A DNA stretch of 64,000 nt, taken from Metaphire vulgaris. Its lineage: Eukaryota; Annelida; Clitellata; Crassiclitellata; Megascolecidae. The notes beneath the pieces are model-generated. The model did no database searches, had not been told where the DNA came from, and saw only the letters and a list, made by a program, of their open reading frames with translations. The stretch is taken from contig CM030840.1 in the NCBI GenBank assembly GCA_018105865.1, positions 10,574,294-10,638,293 of the forward strand, given 5' to 3'. Shown one piece after another: positions 37,131 through 50,800 of this stretch (its first letter is position 1; each line of letters starts with the position of its first letter). The position numbers and the translations under genes were made by a program.

Positions 37131-39532
37131 ACACACTGATATAAATCATTGAAAATAACATATGTAAAGATGCAGTTTCATGCATCATTAATTGTTCACA
37201 GTTGCTAATGGAAGAAAATAGTTAATTAGCCACTTATTACCAACTCAATAACAATAATTAGGTGATGGAAAATTAGGCCCAGTGTAAAAGAAAATCACTT
37301 TGCAGTAATTTTATAATAAAGAAAGATATTTATCCAGCATAATTATGACAAGAATAGCTGCATATACAATGTTCTAATATTTTTTCCATAATAATAAATG
37401 ACAGTGAAATCACTGTCATTCAAAATGATGCAGAAAAACATTTCAGTTAATTTTTTTATTAGATGTCTTCAAAATTCTTTCCAGCTGTGATTGGAACATA
37501 AAATATGCTGTCTTTGAAATTTTTCCACCTGCCTGAATAATTAATGTAAGAAAACTTACAAGTGGGTGCAGTGGCTAAAGAATCCAGCAGAATCAGAATT
37601 TCTTAATTTCACACAAAAATTAGAAGGATTGGAAAGAAGAAGAAAAACTGACTGAAAACGTATAAAATGAACCATTGATAAAAAACAACTGGGATAATAG
37701 GAATTAAAAATAATGAAACCATTGCTAATAACAAATGCATGAAAACCCTCAGTTTCAAGGGATCAGGCAAATAAAATCACCTCAACATCATGGTTTTGGA
37801 TTCAAATAAGCTGCAGTCAAATCCATTCATAATTGTAATAATTCACATGACTTCACTGGGTTCATGAAAGAAGCAAGAATCACTTAAGAAAAAGTAAGTG
37901 TGATGCATACTCAGTAAAGATTTAGCTGTACTGTTTGTTCCAGATTGCTTGACCAAGAGGTTGGCCCTTTCTCTGACATCCTCTTTTGCTTTGGTCAGCG
38001 CAGAATCCATCTGTAATTGCAAATGAGCCAATACTTCTTCTGTTGTCAAGTTACCCAAAAGTCTTCTGTCCTTGTCTTGAGCATGCTTCGGTTTCCGAAC
38101 TTCAAACACAGAAGAAATGACACGATCAGTATTATACATGCGTGCACGCACGCAAGCACACTATCTTTCAATGCTGCAGAAGCCACCACAGTGTTCATGT
38201 CTAAATTAGTCCAAAGATTACACTAAATGATGAAAGCACAGAATCATATAGTAAAATCAGAAATCATAAACTAACAACCTACATTAGGTCTCCAATAACC
38301 ACAGATAAAGGGATTAAAGACTAGGGCTGGGCCGAATATTTGCTTTGGCACCGAATAGTGCACCAAATAGTCTATTCGTATTCATTCGAATAGTGCTGGT
38401 CAAAATGAATACGAATAGCGGTCATGTGATGTTCAAAACTTGCATACAGTTTGTGTGTCTTGTGTTTGTTTAAAGACTAATTCTTCAGCTTCATAAATTC
38501 AAGCGCTGGTGAATAAGTTAGTTTCTGTTCGCCACCTTTCAAGTAGTGCTTTATGCATTTATTACTCATGTCGCATGCGCTAAAATAATAATTAATGCAT
38601 AACATAAACACATATGCTGTCCGGGTTACAGAGCGAGTTTATCTATCCCTCAACCTTGCATTAATCGAAAGTGGTCTAGCTGTTAATTCCTAACTATACC
38701 ATCATTACCAAATAATATCATTTAAATACAGTTTTAATTGGATTGTTACAGATGCATGCACAAGTTACAATACTGGATCTAAAACCTAAATATACTACAT
38801 GAACTGCAAAAACATTAAATAAACAGAAAATAGCACAGATGCCATATATGAAGAAAAAACTGACATATTTCAAGAGTCACCTGAAAACAAATCACTTATG
38901 GGCAACAGTTATGTTCATAAATTCCAAGGAACTGTCAGGTTACAAAAGCATCAAGTCAAACCATCAAATTTAAATTCAAACATCATTCTAAGCATTCTTC
39001 TCCTTTTTCCTTCATGAGCTGAAGTTGAGGTGACAGCATGAATGTCCTTTCTCCAGCAATGTCGATCCCGTGTCTTCTCGACTGCTTCTGACATCTACAG
39101 TCCTATCCATTCTTCCACGTCAACTGGCCATCTTCTTCTTGGTCACCCTCTTTTCCTTGTTCCCAGCATCATTCCTTGCTGGAATGTCCTTTCCAGTGTT
39201 GATCTAGCATCGCTGTTCTGCTGTACATGTTCAAAATATTGCAGCTTCCTTCCTTTGCACATGCTGACGAACCGTCTTTCTGTGTCTGACAGTTGCAAAA
39301 CCTCTTCATTGGTCTTCCTCTCCTTCCAACTTATGCATTGCACGTTACGTAATGAGTACATCTCGAAAGCTTCTATTTTTTTGGTATTTTTTCTTCAAAG
39401 ACCAGCTTTCACATCCATATGATGCTGTACTCCATGTGACACTTTCTATTATTCTCTTCTTTGTTCTAATGCTGATATTTTTATCTCTCCATATGCAGTG
39501 ATATTAATCCTTGTCCTGGTCCTTAATTATTA

Positions 39533-39583
<51 letters not shown>

Positions 39584-41746
39584 GGGTGACAACTTATATA
39601 GTGCTATCTTAAAGCTCTGACAGTAGATGAGAGCACTTTACAGAAAAGTTCCATAAGATGTACTAAAAAGACGTGTTTTCAGTTTTTGAGCGAAATGGTC
39701 GGGGGAGATTTTTGACCTGACATCTACCAGGAGGGAATTCCACTCTATGGGATTACCCCTTGAAAGGGATCTGTCCCCAAACTTAGCAGTCTTGGCTGGA
39801 GTGGGGGCATCACGAGTCTTATTCCTTGGTCAGATCTTAGGTTCGATCGACCTGTCCCTGACCCTGCCCTATGCACCAGCTTACCTAAGTAGTCAGGGCA
39901 GGTCAAGTCATGCAAGGCCCTAAACGTCAGCCAGCAGTGTTTGTATAGTATCCGTTCCGGAACTTTCAGCCATTGTAGACGGTCACGAATCAGTGGCGTG
40001 ACATGTTCTCTCCACTTTAATCCGTAAATAAGCCTGGCTGACGCGTTAAGAACCGATTGCAGCCTATGCAGCCGATTGGCTGGAAGGTCGTACACAGGCG
40101 TACAGTACTCCGTTACAATAGTCAGCCCGAGTCAGGACCAGTGCTTGGACTAGCTTGGTAACATCAGAAGTCGGCAGATATCTATGAATTAGGATTCCTT
40201 AAGGACCAATTTGAAGTCCTTGTCCCTGGGGAGTCAGTCCTCGTCCTTATCCTCATACTTGGGGCCTTGGTCCTCGTCCTTATCCTCGTCCTTGCAGATC
40301 GGTCATTGTCCTGGTCCTTGCAACTTAGTCCTTGATAAATCCTTATAAGGACCAAATTACTTGCATACCATTTTCAATATTCTTGTACTGATAATTATGT
40401 TCCAAGGTAAGAGTAGTATGTGGATTTATATTTACATACTTGCTTTGAGTTACTCTAAATGAGTTGTCATTGTTTGTCTTTATTGTTCATTGTTTCTATT
40501 TGAGGAGTTTCCTTTATAATACCAGTTGAGGAATTGATTCTTTAGCAGAATTCTTTGTTGCCCTGCGATGTTTGCTCCAGTTGAACGAGTGTTTTTGCAA
40601 AGTGGTCTCATAATTAGACCTCATCGTGTGCGCATGACTGATCAGCTGCTGGAAACACTTATTTGAAATATAACATTGCTGTTTACTAGATTATGTTTTA
40701 CAACAATCTTTTTCTGATTTTCAAAATTTTTGATTTGAATTGAAATTGTGTTTGGTTTTTCATTTCTGATTTTTTTGTGTCTGACAGAGGTCCGTCCTTG
40801 TCCTTGATCCTTGTAGGTCAGTTCTTGTGGTCCTTGTGCTTGAAGAGTAGGTCCTCGTCCTTGTCCTTGGAGGTCGGTCCTTGTCCTTATCCTCGTCTTT
40901 GGGGGGTCGGTCCTTGTTAACATCACTGTCCATATGTTCATTTTTCTGATTCCAACCCTTCCTTTTGTATTTACTTCCACTTCTAGGGAGCAGTCTTCTG
41001 ATATGATGGCGCCGAGGCATGTAAACTTTTCTACTGGTTCCAGTACTTTCTGATCCACCCTAATGGAAAATTTGTCTCCGTTTGTCGTCATTACTTTTGA
41101 TTTCTTTGCATTTATTTGAAGCCCGTATTTTCCACTCACTTGTTATACTCTGCTTACTAGTTCTTGAAGTTCCTGTGCACTTGTTGCCAACAAAACCACA
41201 TCATCTGCATACCTTAGATAATTACTGATGGTTAGTCCTATTTTGCATCCCCCTTTAAACCCTTCCAATGTCACACATATTATCATCTCTGCTAATATAT
41301 TGAACAGGCATGGGGATCTTGTAGAGCCTTGTCTCACACCATTTTTTTTATTTTGAACCATTCCGTGACTGTTGCCATTATTCTTATGGCACCTTTTGGT
41401 TTCTGTACAAGTCGCTTCTGTGACTAAGCATTGCGGAATATTTTTAAAAATTGAGGAATTTAATGGAAATAACTTTATATCAGAGCAATAATGAAGGTTA
41501 TATCAACTATATACAAACCTGGCTGCTGAGGACATTGAGGTCTGTGAGGAAGAATCCAGTGCGGACCACTTTTTAAGTCAAGGAAGCGCTTCAGCATAAG
41601 CTCATTATCACTAAAACATCAATCAATACCAGAAGAAACTAGCAACAATAGCCACAGCAGGACTCACGTCTGCTTTCCAATGAAACACACCAGATCTTAT
41701 ATTTACTCAAGCTTTACACTGATTTGGCTCAGCAAGCCACAGTATG

Positions 41747-41831
<85 letters not shown>

Positions 41832-44800
41832 CCAATCAACCAACCAACCAATCTCTCAAATTCCATTGAATGATTGATTCCATTTAAAGAGCTATTCCTA
41901 ATATCTCCCATATTCAAAAGGCATCTTTTCCTTAGAGACAATGACGCAAACCTCCTTCCATTCTGATATTATAATTAATTTTCAAGCTTCCTGGCCTTTT
42001 GGGTGAACTAGCCAATTATATACTACTTTTCTACTTCCATACACAAACCTTCACATCACTTCTGTCTGGAGCTGACAAACAAAAGGAATAGCCAATATAC
42101 TAGTCGGAAGGTAAAGTTTCTATCACTATAAATTGATGATGATGAAATTTGTGTCATTTCTCACATGGTTTAAAAATAGTTGTTGGCAAACATCCATTTC
42201 AAATACCCCAATTGTCTCAAACTTGTTATTAAACTTTTACTGTAAATACTATTTCACCTGAAATTTTACTCAAATCATCAAAATTTCAAATTAATGCCTT
42301 ATCTGGTAATCCTGCAGTTTAGGTGCGTAAATTATTTTACTATGGTCAGTGGCGAGATGGCCATTGGGTGTTTGGCTGCATTGAACATGGCACCGGTAAG
42401 TGCTTTCTGATTGAGGCTCCTAACCGCACAGCTGCTACGCTGGAGCCATTAGTTCAGAGATTTATTCTCCCTGGTACTCATATAATTTCTGACGGTTGGC
42501 CATCTTACACCAATATTGACCGTATCGGCAATGGCATATACATGCACGATGTTGTAGTCCATCAACATCACTTCATCACTTCATTGATAGCGACATTCAC
42601 AAGTAAGTTGCTGTTATGTTAACTTTATGAAATAATAAAGATACTTTTGTTGTTATACAGAGGTTTTAATGTCATAAATATAATTTAAAATAACTGAAAT
42701 AATTTACGCACCTAAACTGCAGGATTACCCTTTATCTAATCAATAATATGTTTGTCTCAAATCCAAACCATCTCTAAAACATTTACTGGTAAATCAAACT
42801 AAATCAAACATGATTAGATTTTTCATTGTTCTGATTTCCACCTTTTTAATATTTCTGTGCTAGATACAGTTATTTATAAAGCACAAGCTGTAAAGTTAAT
42901 ATCTAGAGCGATGTCTTAAACTCAACACATCACAGTAAGAATAGCTTACATCACTGATGAGGCAAGCAAAGGACTGACTGTTGAGGTATTGAGAACAGAA
43001 CTCTCAGCAGCAGTCGCAATGGCACCAGCAACTGTAGCAGCAGACGTTGATGATGTAGTGGAAGGTATCGACGACAGAGAACTTGTGCAATCAGGTGTTT
43101 CACTGCGAGATATATCATGATGTAGATTCTCTCGATCATCCCAAGCAGGTTTATTTTCTACATCATTGTCTCCAAACCTAACCAGACAAATACATTGCCA
43201 AATGCAATCATCTAACTTAAAGTGTTAGAGCATAAATTTTATATGCATTAACAGAACATATACATATAACATATATGACAAGAATTACATTTATAATAAG
43301 TCATAAGTCATACTTTTTACTGTGTCTTGTCTAAGTTTCACTACATGAATATTTACACAACTCAACTAGTTGAAAAGAAACCTCAAATATTAAAGTCTCA
43401 TATATTAAAGAAAATGTCTAAAATCAAACAAGAGGGGAAAGGATCTAAAAGAAGACCAAAAAGACAACATATGGAAGGACGGATTGGAAGAGGATCTGAA
43501 CAGGGCAGGACTGAATCTCAACGAAAAAACTGACGGAAGACATCGAATGACCTTGGAAGAAATAAGCAAAGGACAGAGAACTTTAAAGAGATGTCATGAA
43601 GAAGTCAATAGCTGGACACAGCTAGAGAACAAAGACCTGACCTGACTTGACCTGTTCTAAAACCACATCATTTACCCAACATTCTCAAATGGACAAATGA
43701 ATCGGTTTAATTTTTAACTACTAACATTGTTTCTTCATCAATGTCATTTTCATCATTATTGCTTTCTATCTCATCCAGAAGTCCAGTCTCAAAGTCTTCA
43801 TGAAGGTCCACATCTGTAGTTGCCTAAGAGACAATTTAAAAAAACAGTAACAAAGAAAAATAACAGAAAACTGAAATAAACAATGCATGCTAATGATAAG
43901 AGTTATACCAAACAATGCTGCTTGAAAAAAACATAATTTAAAGCAGATACAATTTGGAAAAATATTTAAAGAATAAGGAATAAGATACTGGTACATCCTG
44001 TATACATTGACCACTTGACTGGAATAAAAATAAGATGCAAACTATTCAGATGGTGACGGAGTGAGAAGCAAATCTCTGATAACTTTGAATTCTTTCAGAA
44101 ATGAATAAATGAATCAGCTGTTAGAGACTTTGTTTTTGAAATTTCTGCCCCCTTTCTAATGCTTTAATCTACAAATTCAATCTCTGCTAACCTATCTCAG
44201 CAGCCAATTTTCAAAACTCTTACAAAACTCTTACTCTTGGGTAACAAAATCAACCTGTACATCTGCAATTATAGCCACCTGAATGAGATAAAATGCAATT
44301 CAATAGCTCAGTTATAATATCTATAGATCATCTCCAGCATTCAATAATTAATCAAAATCAACTCTGCTAAGCAGAATTTCAATTTAACTCAAACCAAACA
44401 AGGCTTCCATGGAAAAATTTAACCAATTCTTGAAGTTTCTCAACGTCCCTATAAGAAGAGCTATGTAAACTTTTTTTTATAGTGATACAGGTCATTTTCC
44501 ATATAACAGACTCCTGCTAAAACCAATTATATTTACATCCACACAATTTGAAAGGTTCAATGAATGTAACATAAAATTTATTAATTCATCAACATCACAG
44601 TAGAACAGCACAGAATAAACTTAATTCCTAATAAGCACAATCTGAACAAATGCATAGAAACAAAGAACATTTGGCCAAATACAAATATCACGTGCAGATG
44701 CTGATGAAAATTTATTAGTTCTCCGAAACTCAGAACAAAATAAAAACAGCACAACTGAAAAACAAGACAAAAAATGGAATTGGCATTCAGCTGCATCATT

Positions 44801-47800
44801 GGCCTAGGAAGCTCTCATGTTGAATAATGGTTATCATTACATGGCAAATGATAAAAGCAACCCACAAGCTCTACTGGCTGTTGGGGTCGGTGCTGATCCC
44901 TGGTTTCTACGACATCAGCCACGTCTGGTGGCCAAGTATTTCATCAACAGATGGCGGCCAGTCTTTTCTGCCAAATCCATGGTTTACCTTTTGACATATT
45001 GCCATTTGCTACTCATTTTATCAATGCCATACAGAGGGTGGAGGCTGAGTCAACCTTAGGGCTCCCATGAGTATCAAGTTCACTTCCATCAGCTTTTCAG
45101 TTAAGCTTTGCTACCATTCTTCTATCTTCCCACCCAACGTTATTTGGACCATCGCTTAACCCTTAAACCGCTGGAACTGAGTATGCTCGGTTACATTGCA
45201 TACAGTTATAAAGTACCTGGTAGCTTAAGGGTTAAAAGCAAACATTTATCATTGACATTTTCTATATTTCATCATAAGCACTCATTTACTTATATAAAAT
45301 GTTCAAAGTAACCTCTTCAGAATTGGAGCTGATACTACTGTTGTCGTCTTCATCATTTTCTTGCTCAATCTCAAGTTCCATGTTCATGATGAGGGCCATC
45401 TCTCCACCACGACTCTTCATGTTCAGACTCATTGCTGATTTCCTGCTGGCCACAGCCGTTCGACTTTCCAAGTCACACGACTGGCTGCTTACTACATCTA
45501 TAAGCAAAGGATAGTCAACAACGGGCACAATGCATTTCTTGATAATTCCTGTACGCTGATATTTCGATGTGAGTTTTGCCATTTCTGACTTCTCATCATC
45601 TCATATTGCAACTAATATATAATCCAGGTTAGAAGCCATTTGTTGACAGAGACATTATATCATAAATACAGTTACTCGTCTGAATAATATTTGACATGAT
45701 GCACTAACACCATAGTGCTACATATTACTACAATGGAAGAAGTGAATGCTGAATTGCTCAAAGGAACAAAATCACAGACTAAGGAAATATTATATATGGA
45801 GGGGTCAGACATGGCAGATCAAATCAATGCAACTACCAGTCATGATGTTTCTAACCTTGAGGTCAACTGATCCCTAACTTTCCTGATGATCTGAGAAATG
45901 TCTTTTCTACAGACACGTCAGCATATGCCATTTTATATACACTATGACAGCAATTTTTAAAGATTACCTTGTGATGCACATTTTTTAGTGTTCTGATTTC
46001 TTGACAACTCAATGGAAAGTCTCTAAAAGAAGAAACATAAAAAGCATAAATTTGAGTGCTTTACATAATTAAAATCTCATTTACCTGTCTCCAATAACAG
46101 AGAAGAATTAGCTAGAGACATGAAAAAATGAAGATTGACTTCATCCTAATATTGTCTCTTCAAATAATATTTCTTGCATCCATACAACCATAAGGGTTGT
46201 CCCAAAAAATACATCACCAGATTCACCACCAAGTCTCTCTTTGCATTACATCATCACCACAGTAATTATCAAGAATATTCATACAGCACTATCACAAAGC
46301 CATATCCAAAGTCAAAAACATTTAACATTATCTAAAGAACTTTCAGAAAAGTGGAGTCTTTAAGCTCTATCTGACTTATGCAAATGCAGATCTATGTCTT
46401 TGCATTCTCTGAAAAAACACTCAAAGAGTAGCGAAACACCATACATAAAAGACAGTTCTTGCCCAAAGTTCAATAATTCAGCACAGTAAGGAAACTACAG
46501 CTTGCTCTTAAGCACCAAATTGAAGGTCTGGATCGATTTATGAGCTGATACAGATTGGAGATATACTTCTGGTTATCTGGATGACATAGTGCTCTGTATG
46601 CAATAGTACGGGGCGGGTAAACTTTTTTAAAGGGCTTCACGAAACCTAATACTACATTAGGTGGGCCACACGTAGAAAAAGCCAAAATGCTTATAATTTC
46701 AAGCAAAAAAAAGAAAAATGTTAAGTACTTTTTCAGAATCCATTATTATCGCAATGCTGTAATACAATGCAAGAACTGCAATGACTGTTTTGTTTGTCAA
46801 GACATTTGGGGAGAAGTTTGGGGCGTGATCCTTCTTTTGCTGCCCCTGGCATTGCCAACCCGCTGCAAGATTTTGAAATAAAGTGACATGTTTCCATAGA
46901 ACAACTGAAAATTATCTCACTTTCTGCCACTCACATGTATATTTATAAATGATCTCATGGGGCCACATGGAATCTGGTGGTAGGCCACAAGTGGCCTGCA
47001 GGACATAGTTTGCCCATACCTGCAATAGTAGCTTGCTTGAGGATTATGTGTATTGGGACCCACTGTCAGAGCTTCTCATCCTGGAGAAGAGATGAAATCT
47101 GGATGTATCAATCACTGCCATGCATTGGTCTGTTAGCATCATTAAGCAATGGCTAAAGGCAGTTGAGATTATAAAATTGTATCCCAGTAAGAATGAAATA
47201 GAAAAGTCATATCCAGGAAGGACAAAGACAAGGTACAACTTGTCATTTACTGACTTCTCTTTAGAAGCTATAATGCATTCATTGCACAAAACTAAAACAT
47301 CATATTTACCTCTTTTAAATCATTGACTTGGCTGATGTATTGCAACTGTGCAGATTCTAACTGCGTTATATACCTATAAAAAGACTAGTAATGGTTAAAG
47401 GCAAAATCAAAAGGGCCATTTTTTAAGCACCAGTAAATGCTTATCAGTAAATAGCTAACTTCAAAATAATAACAATGACATTAAAAACAGCTTTTTCATT
47501 ACATCTTACATTAAGTTACAATCACCAGTAGTTAGATATAACAACTTCCTTAGCCATTTAAATTGATACTATTCTTCTACAGCAGGGATTTTACCAAAAT
47601 TAAAGAAAGAAAACTGATTCACTATATGATCTGTCAAGATAAAAAGTGTAAAGTACCATTGTTGGTCTCTGGATTTCTGGTAAAATGTTGGTGGACGCAC
47701 TTGAAAGCACAATATCAGTGAATCGTCCTTTGTGTTCAAGTACCCTTCGCTTGCCAAAAGATCAAGACGGAAGAATCTGTTGTAACCCCAACATTCGCCA

Positions 47801-50800
47801 ACTTCAAAGTCAGAGGCAAATTCACGAACTATGTTCTTTCTTGGGTCTTTGCTCAGCTGATGAACCATTTCAACCCGATATTCATACCTAGATGAGTAGC
47901 TAAGAACTAGCTACTTAATTAATTACAAGAATTTGTGCACTATGAATATGAATAGCAATAAGAACTGATAGAGGTAAAACTTAAAAGAAAGACAGTATGC
48001 AAACTATATATTCACTTAAAGGTAAAGTTAGTCCCGTACTCTAACAAGAGCAGGGTCTGCCACCGATTTCCAGTGTCATAGGAAAGCAGTGATGCAGGTT
48101 TCTTACGCCATTAATCTAGAGTAGCTATCCTTTGCTTTCTCTAGACCCAAGTTTTACCTTCGCAACATAACACTCCTACAGATTTATCCACACCAAGCGA
48201 TGAACAGAATGGTTGGCCCCCAGCACCATGATTCAATTTTGAGACGGTCACCCATCCAAGTATGAACTGCACTCAAAATTGCTTAACTTCGGTGTTCAGA
48301 CAGGAACCAGTTGTGCAACGCCAAATAGGCAGATTTATGTCGAGCAATAGTCACAAGAATTCTCAACATTTGTGTCATACCAATATTAATTTATGGATGT
48401 GAATCTTGGACCATAAAAAAAGAATTGGAGAAAAAAATAATATCAACAGAAAATAAATGGCTTAGAAGAATACTAAGGATTGGATACAAAGAACGTATAA
48501 CAAATGAAGAAGTTAGAGAGAGAACACTGCAACCGAGCATCATGTAAGTCATCAGAAAGAGAAGAATGAAATGGACTGGACACATACTCAGAAAAGAAGA
48601 AATAAGAAACCCAAAACGAATTTTCAACTACAAACCAGAGGGAAGAAGATCTAAAGGAAGACCGAAAAGACGATGGATGGATGGACGGATTGGAAGAGGA
48701 TCTGCACATGGCAGGGCTGAATCTCAATGGAAAAACTGATGGAAGACACCAAATGACTTTGGAAGAAATAGCAAAGGACAGAGAACTTTGGAGAGATGTC
48801 ACGGAGAAGTCAATAGCTGGACACAACTGGAAGATGAAGACCTGACCTGACCTGAATAGTCACATTCTCATATTTGAGTCAATAACATATTGTCACATGC
48901 ATAAGCTGTGTATGATTATAATAAGTCATGCAAATAAAGAAACAACAAGCACTAGAAATTTGAGTTAATTTCATTATCTTAGCTTCTTCAAGTGTCATAC
49001 TACAATTCATACTGGAGAAAAGCCGTATGAATGCAAAGTTTGTTTGAAAACTTTCAGGAGAATTGACGATATGAAAGTGCATGAAAAAGTTCATACTACA
49101 GGATGCTTAAATAAAATTCCACTAATTACGTAGATGGCAGCTGCATGAAATTGTTAGTCAAATGTGTCAAAATAAATTGCATATATAGTGTTCTTAAAAT
49201 GTTTGGAAAGAAATAAGCCAGATTATTAAATATTTAATTATTATTTAGGGATAACAGCAAAAAACCATCTGTGTCAAAATGACTATGACCGCACATTATG
49301 ATGCTCTCTATGGTAAGAGTGAAAATTGCCAATGACAAGCAAACATTCATTCATTTTATGGTGCCAGGGCTTTTAACACGTTGACTGCGATACGATGGAT
49401 TCCTAGGACGCGGCTGGTGTCGAATGCGTTCATGCGTGACCAACGTGAATGCCGCTAGATTATTTTCAAGGCACAATCACGTTAGACGCCTGTAGGGGAA
49501 AATATTTTGAAGCAGATGTGTTTAGAAGCCATCTGTTACTAGTATCATGTTCACTTTACTCAGGTATGCGCCAATTCATAGGAAAAATGCCGGTGCTCTG
49601 TAAGGTGATGGAACAATAGTTAGCTCAACAATGGCGAGTGGAGAAATTACTGTCATAAAATGGAAACAATTTCAATTTAAAGTCCAACCTTTATTATCTG
49701 GTCCAAATGCCTCCCTCACACCCCGAGCCAAAAATTGTCCGCTTCACTGGATGGAAGACTTGACAATGCAAGCCACGTAATTACATTGTAGCAGGAATTC
49801 TCCAGGTGTACGTTTATACGACGCCTCAAGGGTGATTATAATTACGAGGCTGTGGTTGAGTATTATTGTGGTTTTTTGAACAAATGTTTATAGGACAAAT
49901 ATTCATACATCTTCCATAGAATACGCCTTTTTGAGTAGCTAAAGGAAGCAGAAGAATGAATCCAAGATCCGCATAAGCTAAAATAGTTTGCATTGAACTA
50001 AGGATGTCATATGACGTCCCTAGCGCCCTGAGAAACCAAAATAAGGACGTCAGTTGACGTCCCTAGCGCTCAACGTGTTAACCGGTGGTGCCTCACAATC
50101 TCTGAGCATGCAGGAACATATTTCTCATCAGTTAGAGAATGTATCAAAATTCAGCTTGATGCCGATGTTAGCTTAGGCAGATGAATAATAATTTGACTGT
50201 TGTTTTATTACCACACACATACACACGCACACACGCACGCACACACACACACACAAGTACTCGCATGCACATCTCAACAATTCTCACTTTGAAGTTTCCC
50301 TTAGACCTGCTGTAAGTTCAAGAAACACTGACAGATAGTTGCCTCGAACTACTCCATTGCCATCCTGGAAAATACCAAACACAGAGAAAGTGCAACAGAT
50401 CACTCCCAAGATTACTTAAAGTCAATTCAGAAATAATGTACATTTAATCATTTTCATCAGAATAATATACAACAAATGCCAACATCATTAGCAACAACAT
50501 CATCATTGTCCCCTCCTCATCACCTTCATCAGCATCATCAACAGGTACTGTCTGAACTTGATTAATCCTATGTGTTGTTTTGTTTATATTTGATTAACAT
50601 GAATCATTTCAGCATTACCGGTAGTCAGATTTACATGACAGGCCTGGTTAATTATAAAATGCATCAGCTAACCAGGTGCTAATAAATTGGTATATTTTCT
50701 ATATTTTCTAATTCTGCACTGAAAATACATCCATCAAGTTTCCACACTCTCAAAACACTGTATTTAGTAGAATTATTATTTACATCTTCCTAAAGCTTAC

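Noticed and set aside
41746..41833. CRISPR-like or repeat-protein array
   Set aside because: It is a plain (CAAT)n microsatellite. No spacer structure exists anywhere in the window, and the genome is eukaryotic.
48240..48335. Functional 5S rRNA gene
   Set aside because: Only the promoter-containing part is conserved, it is diverged, and it runs directly into a SINE body.
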